Source: Meandrina meandrites (taxonomy: Eukaryota; Cnidaria; Anthozoa; Scleractinia; Meandrinidae). Taken from it: DNA of 64,000 bases. The notes under the pieces are model-generated. The model was not told where the DNA came from. It ran no database searches and saw nothing but the letters and a program-made list of their open reading frames with translations. The stretch is from positions 55,432,150 to 55,496,149 of the forward strand of contig OY855903.1 of the NCBI GenBank assembly GCA_963693305.1. Direction: 5' to 3'. A program made the translations under genes and the position numbers. Of this stretch, positions 1 through 11,800 are shown in pieces. Numbering within the stretch: position 1 is the stretch's first letter; each line of letters starts with the position of its first letter.

Positions 1-721
1 TTTCAGCCTTGGTCAGCCGCAGTGCTTCAACTCTCGGTGTTGTCCGATGTATATCATGTTCAAGTCGGCAATTATTTCGGATCTTCCCGTTAAGAGGTTG
101 TCCTTAATCATTTGGCATGAGTTTCCATGATGTAGATGGTTAAATAGAGTGAGAAATATTCACGAAGAATGCTTTCTTCGCGTCAGCATGCTTTCTTCGC
201 GTCTTTCATTCAGCTTTGAAGGTGAACAACGTACCAAGTATTTTACCGCCTTTTCATTAACATACAATCGCTTCGTTTAAGTTGAAATGAAATGTCCAGA
301 TCATGAGAAAACATGAGGAAAAAACTCTGAAATAACACAGTGTTCTTAAAAATTTCTACGACAAGTAAGTTAACTCTCAACAAACCAAAAAATGTTTTTG
401 CGTTACTTTTTGCGTAATAAGGACTCCAAATCAAAGATAAAGACAAACTCGTCCCCAGGCCTAATCCGTGCGTACGTACGTACGTAGACGCGTAGACGAC
501 AACCAAATTTTCTCGCCTTGTTGGGTTTATTAATTTCTATGCCTATGGATGCTCCGCCCGCGGGCGCCTTCGGCGCCCGCGGGAGCTCCGCTAAAAAACT
601 GCCTATGGCTGACAATGTAAATTGTGGTAGGACCGATTCACTAACCCGTATCAGTAGTGGAAAGTTCTAGAGACCATTGGTGATCACCTACAGTCAGGTA
701 ATGTTTAGATTGGTTTTGCAG
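1..721. other. Intron 2 of gene A (partial), no gene seen
   Basis: This stretch lies upstream of the first visible exon of gene A and by comparison with genes B and C should be intron 2. I searched it for an exon-2-like segment (SGYYW...VYCDM) and found none, so exons 1-2 of gene A lie outside the window. It contains a GC-rich palindrome at about 549-595 built around a cggcgcc core, with a relative at 52,325-52,385. A CGTA microsatellite sits near 470-487. The short open frames here look like chance. Confidence 0.6.
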
Positions 722-3524
722 GTGGTGGCTGGACTTTGGTTGTAAGTATCAGTTCCAAGAATAACGATCATCTTCTAAGGAAGGCCAACAACTGTCTCAA
801 CTCAATATTGTGTGTCCGTTATGATACTAACATTACAGGCCGGAAACTAAGCGACGAGGACATCCATAAACTGGCAGAAGCTGAAGGTAGATTTACGCGA
901 TTGATGATTTGTAAGAGAATGTAAATGACCAAGTTTCCCGAGGCTGCCAACTAAAAAGCAAAGTTGAGAAGTATTTTTAGGAACATTCACTGAAACCCTT
1001 TTAACTGAAGCTCCAGCGAGGTTTGTTTATTGTAATACTGCTACCGTAAATACTTTCTTCTGATTGATCAAAAGCAAGTAAAGTGGTCCTAAATTGTATC
1101 GATAGATGAACAATTAATTAATCATTTGCATCGTTCGCATTTTGCGTGACGCTAAACTGAGAAAGAGTGAAAAAACGTCGCTTAAAGGTTTGCTAGCTTC
1201 TTAAAGAAGAAAAAGCTACCTATCAAGAAGCGCATGTTGACAAATAAACTCTAGTAAAAGCAGCCAAAACATAAATTTCGAGTTGTTTTGAATGGATTGA
1301 CAAAAACGAAAAAAAAGAAAAAGATTTATTTGAAGATCTCTCGACCGAAGATCTTGACGACGTTCTGGCGCTTGGTTTGCTGTAAAAAGGAATCGGGTCT
1401 CTTTGAAAAAAAAAAAACTTTTATGCAGATCGGACTTTTTGTAATAACTACTTATGGCTGCGCCACTCGTGAAATTTCACAGTTAATCCCGAATTATTTC
1501 TCAAACAGACCGATTTCCTGTACTAACATTTATAAGGAACAATTTCTAGGGTTGTTATGCTAGTATTGTCCTGACAGATAATTGCCAGCGAAAATCCACA
1601 CAGATGAGAAAGACACGGATATTTATATTTTTCTAGGAACTTTTAGAGTCGATGTGTTGGATACCCAGTTGACTGTGTTTTATCAGGTATGAAATATGTT
1701 TGAACTTTCGGAGTGCTGTTTTAAAATACAATATCATTTTTGTTCGCAAATTTAAGACTTTTCTGTTTGTAAATTCAAGATTCCGAGTGGAGCAGACAAT
1801 TTCAACTCGTCATGCGGCAGGGGAGAGTAAGTGCATTCTTGATTAAAGGTTTTGTTGTTTAATTATAGCTGCATCAGTTATTGCTTTAAAAATGAGGGTA
1901 GCGTACTATAGCAGTGCAGTGCAGTGCAGTGCAGCGTAGCACAGCAAATACAATCCGCCGCTATACGCATCCGCTTGGTGAGATTCAGAGAACACTTCCA
2001 TTGGTGCCTATGTTAAGAGACATTTTCTTATGCATTTCAGTTGTCCACGCATTATCACTTCACAAAGTTATCCGTACCTGTGGGAGACGAACCCTTGCAC
2101 AACTATTGATATTGGATATCGCATTGTCAACGCATGTCATAGAGGTAAAGACAATAGCTTCAATAGATTCATAGCTTTTTTAGCCAACGATTTCGCTGAA
2201 AAACGGCAACTGAATTATTTTTAGCCAGGGTGCTTTGCTTTGAACAAGAAACGGTCAACCACTACCCATATTCGACCCGGTATTGTCGAGCACGCTTTTG
2301 CGTTTCTGTAGAAGACCCTTTCTGGAAACAGCTATATTGCAGACGGCTATGTGGTAATTATTTAACTTGTGATTTAATTGCCCTTGGCCAAAGAACGTTC
2401 ACTTTTCAGTAATAAAGTTCATTCACTTAATTCGCTAAATTGAAGCTCAGTCAAACCGTTACAATTTCATCTCTGACTTTAGTTTTCGACGGGCATGATG
2501 ATGGCGAGTGTGGTGGCAGTGTGTGGCCGTCATCTGGTTACCGTAAGTTAATAATTTGTGTAATTGTAAGTAGCACAGGCTTTTCTGACGATAAAAAATC
2601 AAATGCACGAAATGAAACGTTACACAAGACGCAACCAAGGTCGTTAAAACGTTGTCTCGTTGAGGGTGGCTAATACACGTTCAGATCATTTGTACCGTTT
2701 ATTAAAACTTGTGTTTGACGACATTCTCGTTGCCTTTGAAGTTTTCCGCATAACATTTGAAGCCCAGATTAAGTCAGCTTCAAAAACTGTGAACTCTTCA
2801 CGAACCCGATTCACACAAAATACTAGTTCTTTATTTGTCTTGTTTTGAAACTAGTGAAGGCCGTGTTGCTTAGCTTGGAGCTTACATAAGCTATTGTGGA
2901 TCGTGCGGACTGTTTTCCCGCGCGACCCTTAACGCCGTTCCTCTCAGGGTACCAATAAGGGGCTCTGGAAAGCAAAACTGACTGTCTAAGCGACAATCAC
3001 GTTCAGTAGTGAGCAAACCAAACGAATTTCGAGGAAAATCGCTTGTTGCATAAACGTTTGTGTTTGAAGATAGAGCAGGCTTGCGCATAAAGAACATCGA
3101 TGAAATAGTAAAAACAATCTTATTTTGGTTTTAACATTCTTTAAATTCCTGATGTTTGTCTGCCGATCTCCCGGATTCTGTGAATCACACAATTTCTATT
3201 GAGCTTCGATCTAGCAAAATGGCTGGGATCGGCCGGGATCCGTAGAATGATGCCCAAAAAATGGCTGGCTCCTTCGTCTACACAAAAAGGAATTATAATG
3301 TTAATAACGTCGTCTAGAATTCTAACGAAAGAAGAGATTGTCTATAATTAATACATGCATATGAGAGCAGCTTTTCTTAAGTTTTTAATTAACTTTACCT
3401 TTATTTATTTCATATTCCAGTGGCTGGAAAGAGGGCCATGTATGGTTATCCTTGTCCCGAGTACCCTGAACTCGACAGTCGTGGAATATACAGAAACAGA
3501 ACCGGGATGCTGTTTGTAAAGTAA
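722..3524 (+). CDS. Gene A: secreted fibrinogen-like/Cys-rich protein, 3' part (exons 3-8)
   Basis: Six coding exons can be joined in frame: 722-886, 1637-1686, 1780-1826, 2041-2144, 2483-2542 and 3421-3524 (TAA). Each has AG before and GT after, with the same phases as genes B-D. Exon 3 starts with the fibrinogen-like GGWTLV motif and ends SDEDIHKLAEAEG. Exon 4 encodes GTFRVDVLDTQ..VFYQ, exon 6 CPRIITS..YPYLWET, exon 7 VFDGHDDGECGG, and exon 8 ends GMLFVK-stop. The signal peptide, PAN domain and exon 2 are upstream of the window. Exon 3 is 165 nt against 171 in C. The exon 5/6 junction codes for Cys-Gly-Arg-Gly-Asp-Cys, an RGD between two cysteines that no other copy has. An Asn-Ile-Thr sequon lies in exon 3. 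Expected product: a secreted lectin-like or matrix protein; its exact function is unknown. Confidence 0.85.
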
Positions 3525-4167
3525 CAGCACTGATTCTTATTGGAAGTGTTCCGGAGTTCCTTCAATAGATTGCAGGCGAATTGATAAGCGTTAACGTTAA
3601 AACTTACCTTCGATAATTGTTATTAGCCCAAGCTCTTTTTATATATTGCTGTTGTTTTGGTAATCAAGGTTTTCTAATAATCAAAGTTCACTTTCTGCAT
3701 TTGTCGTTACCTTAGTTCTATATCCCATCGTGATCTAACTTTTTGTTTATTTCAAGTTGGGTGGCCTGTGGGCCCCATAAGGCTAAGCGCCCTTTTTGTG
3801 AGCACGACGTGGCAGTCGCCATGTTTGAAGTTGAACGATAGCTTTTAGAACGGATCTGCGGAGATTTGGATATCTGTGAAAAACTCTCCAACATAATCGA
3901 ATCCTATACAAACAAGGATCGGTGAAGAGTGTGGATCTGTCCTTGTATAATGTGATCTCGATGGTTGGAATAGATTGAACTCTGAATTCGCGACTACAGC
4001 CTTATTGGTCTAATTGTTCGAGGAAGGTGTCAAGTTCTTACTTGCTGGCCACAGTTATACAAGGCACGGTCATTCATTCATTCACTTAACGTTAGAAGAT
4101 CTTTTATTTATACAGAGGAGGAGAAGCTTAATCAAAACATAATCGAAACTACTTGTGTTTACTAATA

Positions 4168-4384
4168 TAGTAAAATCCCGTTTTCTCGAACCTCCACGGC
4201 AAATGAAAATTGGTTCGGGAAATCGAGGGTAAAATTACAGAGAAGTGCTAACCAAGTGGAATTAAAATTGGTTCGGAAAATCGAGGGTAAAATTACAGGG
4301 AAGTACAATCCAAGAGAAACGAAAACTGGTTCGAAGAAATTGGGAGTTTCGAGAAAAAGGGTTCTAGAAATTGGGATTCTACTG
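4168..4384. mobile_element. MITE with pogo/Tigger-like ends
   Basis: The 217-bp element begins TAGTAAAATCCCG and ends CAATTTCT-type sequence read as GGGATTCTACTG, so its ends are imperfect inverted repeats of about 20 bp. It is flanked by TA on both sides, the target duplication of Tc1/mariner/pogo elements. The interior carries two imperfect direct copies of a ~60-bp unit containing aattggttcgg and atcgagggtaaaattaca. It has no coding capacity. Family assignment rests on the CAGTAGAATCCC-like terminus and the TA duplication. Confidence 0.65.
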
Positions 4385-5706
4385 TAAAATGACAACTCAT
4401 TAGAGTGATAAATAGGTGAATTTAGATCCTTTAGGATACTGTTTATTACCGAATGTGTAGCAATAGAAATACAAAAATAATATCACTTTCTGATATCGAT
4501 AAATCTGTGGAAAAGAAAAGATGATTTGTCGTAATTAAATCAGTTCGTAATTATTGCTAAACAAACCAAACATCAGGTCAAGGTATGATGTTATTTACGT
4601 CGACACATTGACCTTGTGTAGTCGACGCGCACATTTGTAATTGGCTGTTATGTCATGTGGCATAACTGGCCAATTGAGTGGCCGAGCCCAATCGGTCCGT
4701 CAGTAAAAAGGACTGGTCGCATAAACAAATATTTCCTCTTGCTTTCACTATCACAGCGAGTATTTCTCCCGGTGAAAACACTTTTTTGGCGGGTAGTTTG
4801 TTTAGCATTATTATCCTAAGATTTTAGTCCTGGGGTTTTCATTCATTCAACGCTTGGATCAATTCATTGACGCAAACCCCAACCTTGACCTTATCTACCA
4901 GTTCTTGTTAAACTAGACGCTCTAGGCGCGTTCACGCGGACTTCGTATCGAGCGTTTTGGCCTTGCATACGGCGACTGCGCCCGCAGTACGAGCGGCAGT
5001 CAAAACTGAGCTGACGACATGATAGTAGCGTTTTTCTTCGCAACCAACAAAAATAAAGACAATGCTAAAGTTGGCTTGGCCTATTCTAATAGTTAACTTG
5101 AGAATCCTGGGTTTAATTCGACAAGGAACAGCATATTTTGTTCAACATAAGACAACTATGTACGATCGTACCTGGCGACACTCGACGAACTACGAGCGAG
5201 TTGCCATGTTTTTGGCGCCAAATTAGAAGCTCGGAGAGATAAAAATAGCGTATAAGACATCAGTTTTCGCAAAATGGTCTTCACAAAGCAAAGCGTTCTG
5301 TAAATTATGTTGTTTACAAAGGGCGAGCACATGATAACACAAGCTGTGGCACTCTCATCCCCAGTTTCCGCGGTCCACGCAAGGAACGCCTGGGACCATG
5401 ACCTCCTTTTTGGCGACCAAAACGCTTGCATTTTATGACTCGGGCCCTCCTACGGAAGCCCGAGTAATGATGTTGCCACATTCAGTTGGCATGGCGTAGG
5501 TGGTAAAACTGTGGCCAAGACAAGGCAATACGAGTTCTCCGTGATGGGTTCACTTGCTCCCAGACATAATTATTTAGTCCCAGGTTCTACTGAGGAGCTC
5601 GCAACCATTCTGCACGACACACATAACGTTAAGCTAATTACAAAACAAGATTTGTCTTTAGAAACACTTATGCTCTCCCAAAAAAAGCAGAACTAACTCT
5701 GGAATT

Positions 5707-6120
5707 TCTATCATTAGATACCAAGGTGCAAAGATCTGGAATGCTATTAACGATGACATTAAGCATCTGCCACTTAAACAATTTAAGAAAAAAGTTGAAA
5801 TCAAGTTTTATTACAAGCTATTATTACACTATGGATATCTATAGCACCTTTATTCTGCTATTTAATCTGTCACTGCATTGTATTTTCCAGCTTATTTTAA
5901 TTAAAGTAAACTTAGTCTTTGTTTGAGTGTTTGTTTGTTGTTGTATTTTTTCATGTCTCTAGTACCTGACTCTAATAAAAAAATACACTTAGGATGGCTG
6001 CCCAGCTTTTATTAGCCCATGATGGTTATGTCGGGTTGCCATGTACTCTTTTTTATTGTAGTATTACTAATTTTGTAAATTTAATTTTAATTTGGGTACA
6101 ATAAAGTTGTTGTTGTTGCA
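5707..6120 (+). mobile_element. LINE (CR1-like) 3' end: ORF2 C-terminus and tail
   Basis: From 5707 to the TAG ending at 5844 the frame reads RYQGAKIWNAINDDIKHLPL followed by a Lys-rich FKKKVEIK segment. This is the pattern of the last residues of many CR1/jockey-type non-LTR retrotransposon reverse transcriptase ORFs (GAKIWN, then FKKKLK..LL). An AT-rich 3' untranslated region follows and ends in an AATAAAG(TTG)n tail at 6100-6119. Upstream, a 61-codon frame (5511-5696) has no recognised similarity. The element is a dead 5'-truncated copy. The clade is uncertain. Confidence 0.6.
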
Positions 6121-8870
6121 AGGAACGAAATAAGATATTTTTTTCTTTATGGCATGCATGTAATTATGTAAACAGCTTTTTATAGAATCAGCTGCCTGAG
6201 AATATATTTTTTCTAAGGAATTTGGAATTCAAAGGATGCATTTTTTTTTGTTCCACATATCATTTCCCCTAGCTCTAACGTAAGGCCAGAAGGGTATAAA
6301 GTTTTTTTAAAGCTCTTTTTCAGTTTTATGACATGATGGGCAGCTTTTATTGTACTTAGAGATTTGCGATGCAGAGTTTAAAATTCAAAATTCAGAACTC
6401 CCTAGGCTGATAATTAGATTAGATCCTTAATTGCAATATCAGGTATTATGGTGGCGCATTGTTATCCAAATTCTTCAAAAAAAGGGGGAAAAAGCAACGC
6501 TACTTGGGTGAAAAAAAGGAATTTCAGAGCTAATCGCTTAAACAATATCCCTGCTTCAACTTATAAGATCGTAGATTCTAATACAGCTTTACATAAGCTA
6601 GTTTGTGGTTCGACCGCCCATACTTTATACGCGATGACCTGCTGTGCTATTTTTCATAATTTCGTTCAACATAAAGCGCAGCCTTCGTTTACAAGTTCAA
6701 AGCCTTACCGAAATAACAACTTGAAGGTATCGAGGAGCACTTAAAATTACATGGCGTAAACTCACTTAACAACTTAACTTATTTGTAATACAACGGTTGT
6801 AAGTATACGCTCAGTCTTTTTTGGTTTGCATTATTAATCATACACGCACTCACAAAAAAATATGATTTCCTGCTGTTCCAAATCTTTTTCGTGAACCAAT
6901 CAGAGCGCGCATTTTCCGCGGAATATTAATTGCCTTTAACGTTTTGACAGAAAGTGCTTCAATTTTTACAATATCACACTACAGGCTATTGGTGAGCGAC
7001 TACGAGCTAAAAACTGATGTGACTTTCAACCTCTTTCAAAAACGAAAGGTTAGTATTTTTTCTTACTCTATAAGACAGCTTTCATATACAATTAACAAGC
7101 TTCCACTTGGTATTGTAGCTCATTCATTACTCTTGAGTGTGTCGATAATTTAAATTCAAAACGTACAAATTCAGTAGAAGCTCATGTAAGTTACTCAAAT
7201 TTCAAGCTAAGACTGTTTGACATGCTTATGAAACGACATCTGGTATCTATCTTCGTAGCTGGCATAACGGAAGTGCAAATTGTTATGTCATTGGAACGTT
7301 TTAATTTCGATGGAAGCGATAAAAGATTCATAGGGTATTAACAATAAGGAGCTGGTCTTTTGTTATTTTAAAGAGTTTTCCGTTTTAACGGAAACAAATG
7401 AAAACACAAGTATTGAACTAGGAAAATGCTGCAGAATAAGTAATCGTTCTAAATTTATTAGACAACGGTTTTCTTTCGTTCAATGATTTTATAAGGAGTT
7501 CTGAGAGATCAGTTCGCTAGCAGTCCCTCCTGGCGGTCTGTATTACAAAATTCAGATTACTCAAGGTACTGGCACAGAACAAAACTGAAAAAACTTAAGG
7601 TTACTTCTGATCTTTGCAACCGTCCATCGGGAAAAAAATCGTACCCGCCAGTTTTAACGAACGTAAACCCCAAATCGATCAAGTATTGTTCTGTGAATTT
7701 ATTGAGTATCGAATGCGGCTGCATGAACGAAATGACTGCAGCGTGTTATTCACCAGAGATCAATCACTAAAAAGGTGTCAGGTTTTTCAATTATTCTGAC
7801 TGCTTCTCTAGATATATGTTTTGCGACCAAAGTTGGAGTCGACGTTGCGTGAGTGGCAGCCACGGTAAAGAATATTTTAAATTTCAAAATTTTCTGTTTT
7901 GTTTATCTTGAATGCTTCAAAATTTTCTGTTTTGTTTGTCTTGAATGCTTTGCTCCAATTTTACGAGACTCCGTCAAAAATCGAAAATCCGTCAAATTGT
8001 ATCGAAAACCCATCGCGAAATTTTTGGCTCATAAAGGTTCGTAAACAACAATTTGTGCCTCTCCAGGAGGTCATGTCACCTTGATACAGTAACAGGACTT
8101 AACAACGGATAAATCATAGTTGTCAAAGGCGAGGGTAAATCCCATGGCAAAAAAGGAAAGTCGGAAAATTAATCCAGCTCATTAGGAATTCATTTATAGC
8201 TGAAATAAAGACCAGGCTGGTTTTTGATGATTTGTATATATAACGAAAGGAGGTGGTCTTTCATGTTTTTATATAAAGGCAGATTCACGTCTGTAGGAAA
8301 TCACATTATTAACCATTAAGGCGTATGATGACGACTTTTGCCTTTTTAGGGAAATGGCAAAGCCATGACGAGTTCTGGTAAGCAGGGCCGATTTCTCTCC
8401 CTCACATCTTCCGTTAGATCCTGCTATATATTATTTTGTTAATCCGCTGACCGAGAGGCAAACGCTCCAATTAGGTAAATGATTCCTTAAATGCTTATTA
8501 CAATACAATAAACAATATATTCAAAGCGACATGATATAAATACGTGCATTAAACCAAAATATAGCGTAATAAATTCATGCAGACAATCACTTATATATAA
8601 TGTACCACAGCAGGCTCAAGTGAGTTCTGAGAACCGAATTAAGTCGTGTCCGGAGCAGCTGGAGTATCCGATGGTTTACAAAGTTGATATTTTTGCATCT
8701 TCAGTACAGTGCAGATAATCAAAAGGATAGGGGATTGAGCTTATGGGCTCAAAACATGATTTGTTCCTGGCAAAACTTTATTTGCCAAAGTTTGCTGTTT
8801 TATATTTTGATAAGAGTTTCTCACGAAGAAGAAGTTTAATATGACATTTTATTTCAGGGCATTTGAAATC

Positions 8871-11800
8871 ATGTTGCGTAAGCATTATTTTGGTATTCTG
8901 GTCATCATAAGCTCCGCAGGGCTACACAAAGCTTTGAAAACATGCAAGGAACAAGCCAGATCAACGTATGGTCATTACCTGGCTGGCCACGTGATTTCAA
9001 CAAGGATATCTTCCAGTCTTTCTGAATGCGTTATCATGTGCTTACACGACTTCCGCTGTAAAAGTATGAACTTCCGCGTGAATGATAAGTCATGTGACTT
9101 GAACGATGCAGACAGACACACTCACCCAGAAGATTATGGGCCAAAGGAGGGATCCGTGTACATGGACACTACTGAAAAACACGGAAAGGTAAGTTTACAA
9201 TTTATAAATTTTGATTATTTCAAAAATAACAGAACAACCTTTTGCTTTTATGACGAAACATCTTTGCATGTTAGAATTTACGAAAAAAAATGGTAAAAAG
9301 AATGAAGAATTGAAATGACAGAATGAAATGAAAGGAACATAATAAAAAAAATCACATTCACAATTATTTTCACAGTAGCAAAACTTGAAAACGTCTGGAA
9401 CAATTACTCGAATAACAAAAAATATGTCCCAACTATAATCTGATAGCTGATTTATAAAATAATTATGCTGTAAGCTACAAAAAATTGTTTTTTTTTCCCT
9501 TTTTTGGTAGCTCTGCTTAAGACTGTATAATGAGATATGATGAGTCTGTGTCCTTTTTTCTCCATGGAAGGGTGGTTTTAAGTCTTGCGCGGAAATACAC
9601 AAGGAATTGCCTCAGGCTGAAAGTGGTTATTACTGGGTAAATATTGGTAAAAGAGAAGGACAAGTCTATTGTGATATGGAGAATTATGGTAAGTAAAATG
9701 TGTATAATATATAATGTGTACAATATAGCTTTAAAGGATATTTATTTCATGAAATAGATGATTTTATGTAGCTTGTGACATATTAATCTCCCAGATTCCG
9801 CTTAATTCATATGGAGCAAGATACATAAATATAAATTAGGAGTCCCTCACAGCTGCGGATGTAAATGCTCCAGACAGAGAAGTTACTTAGGAAAGTCAAG
9901 GGAGCAATTTTCTCCTCCGGGGATTTCCTTAACACATTGGATTTCTTGAAAAAAAAAATGGCTCCAGTTTTTCTAAAGGTGCAAATGCCGTATAAGATTT
10001 TTCTTGATATTCGAGTGCTGGTGCAAGCAAACAACGAACAAAACGAGCTGCAAGCGCGCTTTATTGTTTTACCTGCGCGGTGTCATGTTGCTCACAGTTC
10101 ATATAGGGTTTGGAAATTTTACAAAGAAAGAAAAGCGAATGCATATAAAGCTAAATTAGTTAATCTAAGGTAACGGAAGTTTTTTTATTAAGAGAAAATT
10201 GTTAAGAAATCGAAGCTGTAGACACCAATTTGTTTAGAAATGACACTCTCGCCAGGCAGTTGCCTTTGTAGTCAATAAAAATTGAAGCTTACAACAATTT
10301 TCTTTTCATTTTCTTGAAATGGTGAGGTGGTGGCTGGACTTTGGTTGTGAGTATCAGTTTCAAGAATATCGATCATCTTCAAAGAAATACCAACAACTGT
10401 CTCAACTCCACACTGTGTGTTCCTCTTACTGACAACAACATTGCGGGCCGGAAACTGAGCGACGAGGACATCCACAGACTGGCACACACTGAAGGTAGAG
10501 TAACGCCACGGATACGCCAGAGAATGAAAAATGACTTAAATTTTAAATTTCAGTCACAACCACACATAACCCGGTTTTTTTGAAGTTCCAAAGGGGCAAA
10601 AAAGGTTTTGCGTGTTTTATTTTTTTTACATATTTATTTCGCCAATATGCAGATATGGATACGTATGTTAATAACTATTTCAAAAATAAATACCTTTTCT
10701 ATCCACGAGTACATATGATTTTAAAACACTTCTTATATTTGGTGAATGCAAGCTGCTTTTAAATATCGCTAACGAAATGCCATTTTGAGTGTCGTGTTAT
10801 GTTACGGAGCAGGTCTAAATATTTTCACATTTAGAATCCGAACAGACAAGAAATAATTGCCAGGAATTTATATAAACCTCAAATATTTATATCCTTTTAG
10901 GAACTTTTAGAGTCGATCGCGATCCATTAAATACTCAAGTCACTGTGTTTTATCAGGTATGGAATGATGTGATTTAAAATTTTGGGGGAACCGTACTTTT
11001 TTTAAAAAACATCTTTCTTGGATAAAACATTAGCTTTCTGTTTGTTTGTAGATTCCAAGTGGAGCAGAAAATTTCGACTCTTCATGCAGCTTCGGGGTGT
11101 AAGTGCGTTGCAAATTACGCAACTACTTTTCACAAATTTAGTCTGATTGCACGTGTACACTAGGTTCTCGTGCTAAAAGCGTTTCGTGCACCAAACAATC
11201 AAACGTATTTCACATTTGTTAAGAACAATACTTGTTATGATAATGTTAATACATAGAGGATAACCCGCATCGCACACGTCACATTGAAAAGGATTGAAAA
11301 CTGTGGACGTTTCTCTTGTACTCTCAATTCTTGATCACTATTTCGGCTTCTTATTTTTGAAGCCTTCTAGAAAGGTTAAAGGGGGGGGGGGGGGGGGGGG
11401 GGACCCTAAGGAAACTTTTAACTCTTGTAACTTCAAATCACAAAAGCAAAGAACTATTCTAGTGCTTAATCAATACTTTGGTGGCCAGTGAACTTTATCA
11501 ATGTGTCAAAACTTTTTAGCCGGCCGAGGTAGAAGCCTCTACTATAATAGGGGACACCTAGCTAAAAAATATCTTCACAGTCGCTAAAAGTGATCAATTC
11601 AGGGCAATACCATCAGGCACAAATCATAACAAATCATATACCATAGGTAAAATCAAAGTGGCTTTCTTACAATATGTCTTTTATCAGTATCATTTAATTT
11701 AAGACGTCATTCTGGTCGCTTACTCCAGCCGAAATGGTAACTGCCAATTAAGTTTATTTAAATAGATATTTTTTACATTTTTACGAACTTTTCTAAGAAT

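Larger units (their letters stand above)
3525..8857. other. Intergenic spacer between genes A and B
   Basis: About 5.3 kb with no supported host gene. It holds the gene A 3' untranslated region (end not determined), a pogo/Tigger-like MITE (4168-4384) and a LINE 3' end (5707-6120). A short hairpin lies near 5438-5466 (cgggc...gcccg). The 98-codon open frame at 6448-6744 has no recognisable motif and no splice partners. The non-coding first exon and promoter of gene B should lie in the right part, because the gene B start codon follows directly on a splice acceptor, but I could not identify them. Confidence 0.6.

Noticed and set aside
6448..6744. 98-codon + frame
   Set aside because: No motif, no splice partner and no copy in paralogous spacers; kept as unexplained spacer.
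9195..9602. 135-codon minus frame overlapping gene B exon 2
   Set aside because: AT-rich, Phe/Tyr-rich composition opposite intron 1 and exon 2 of gene B; a shadow frame.
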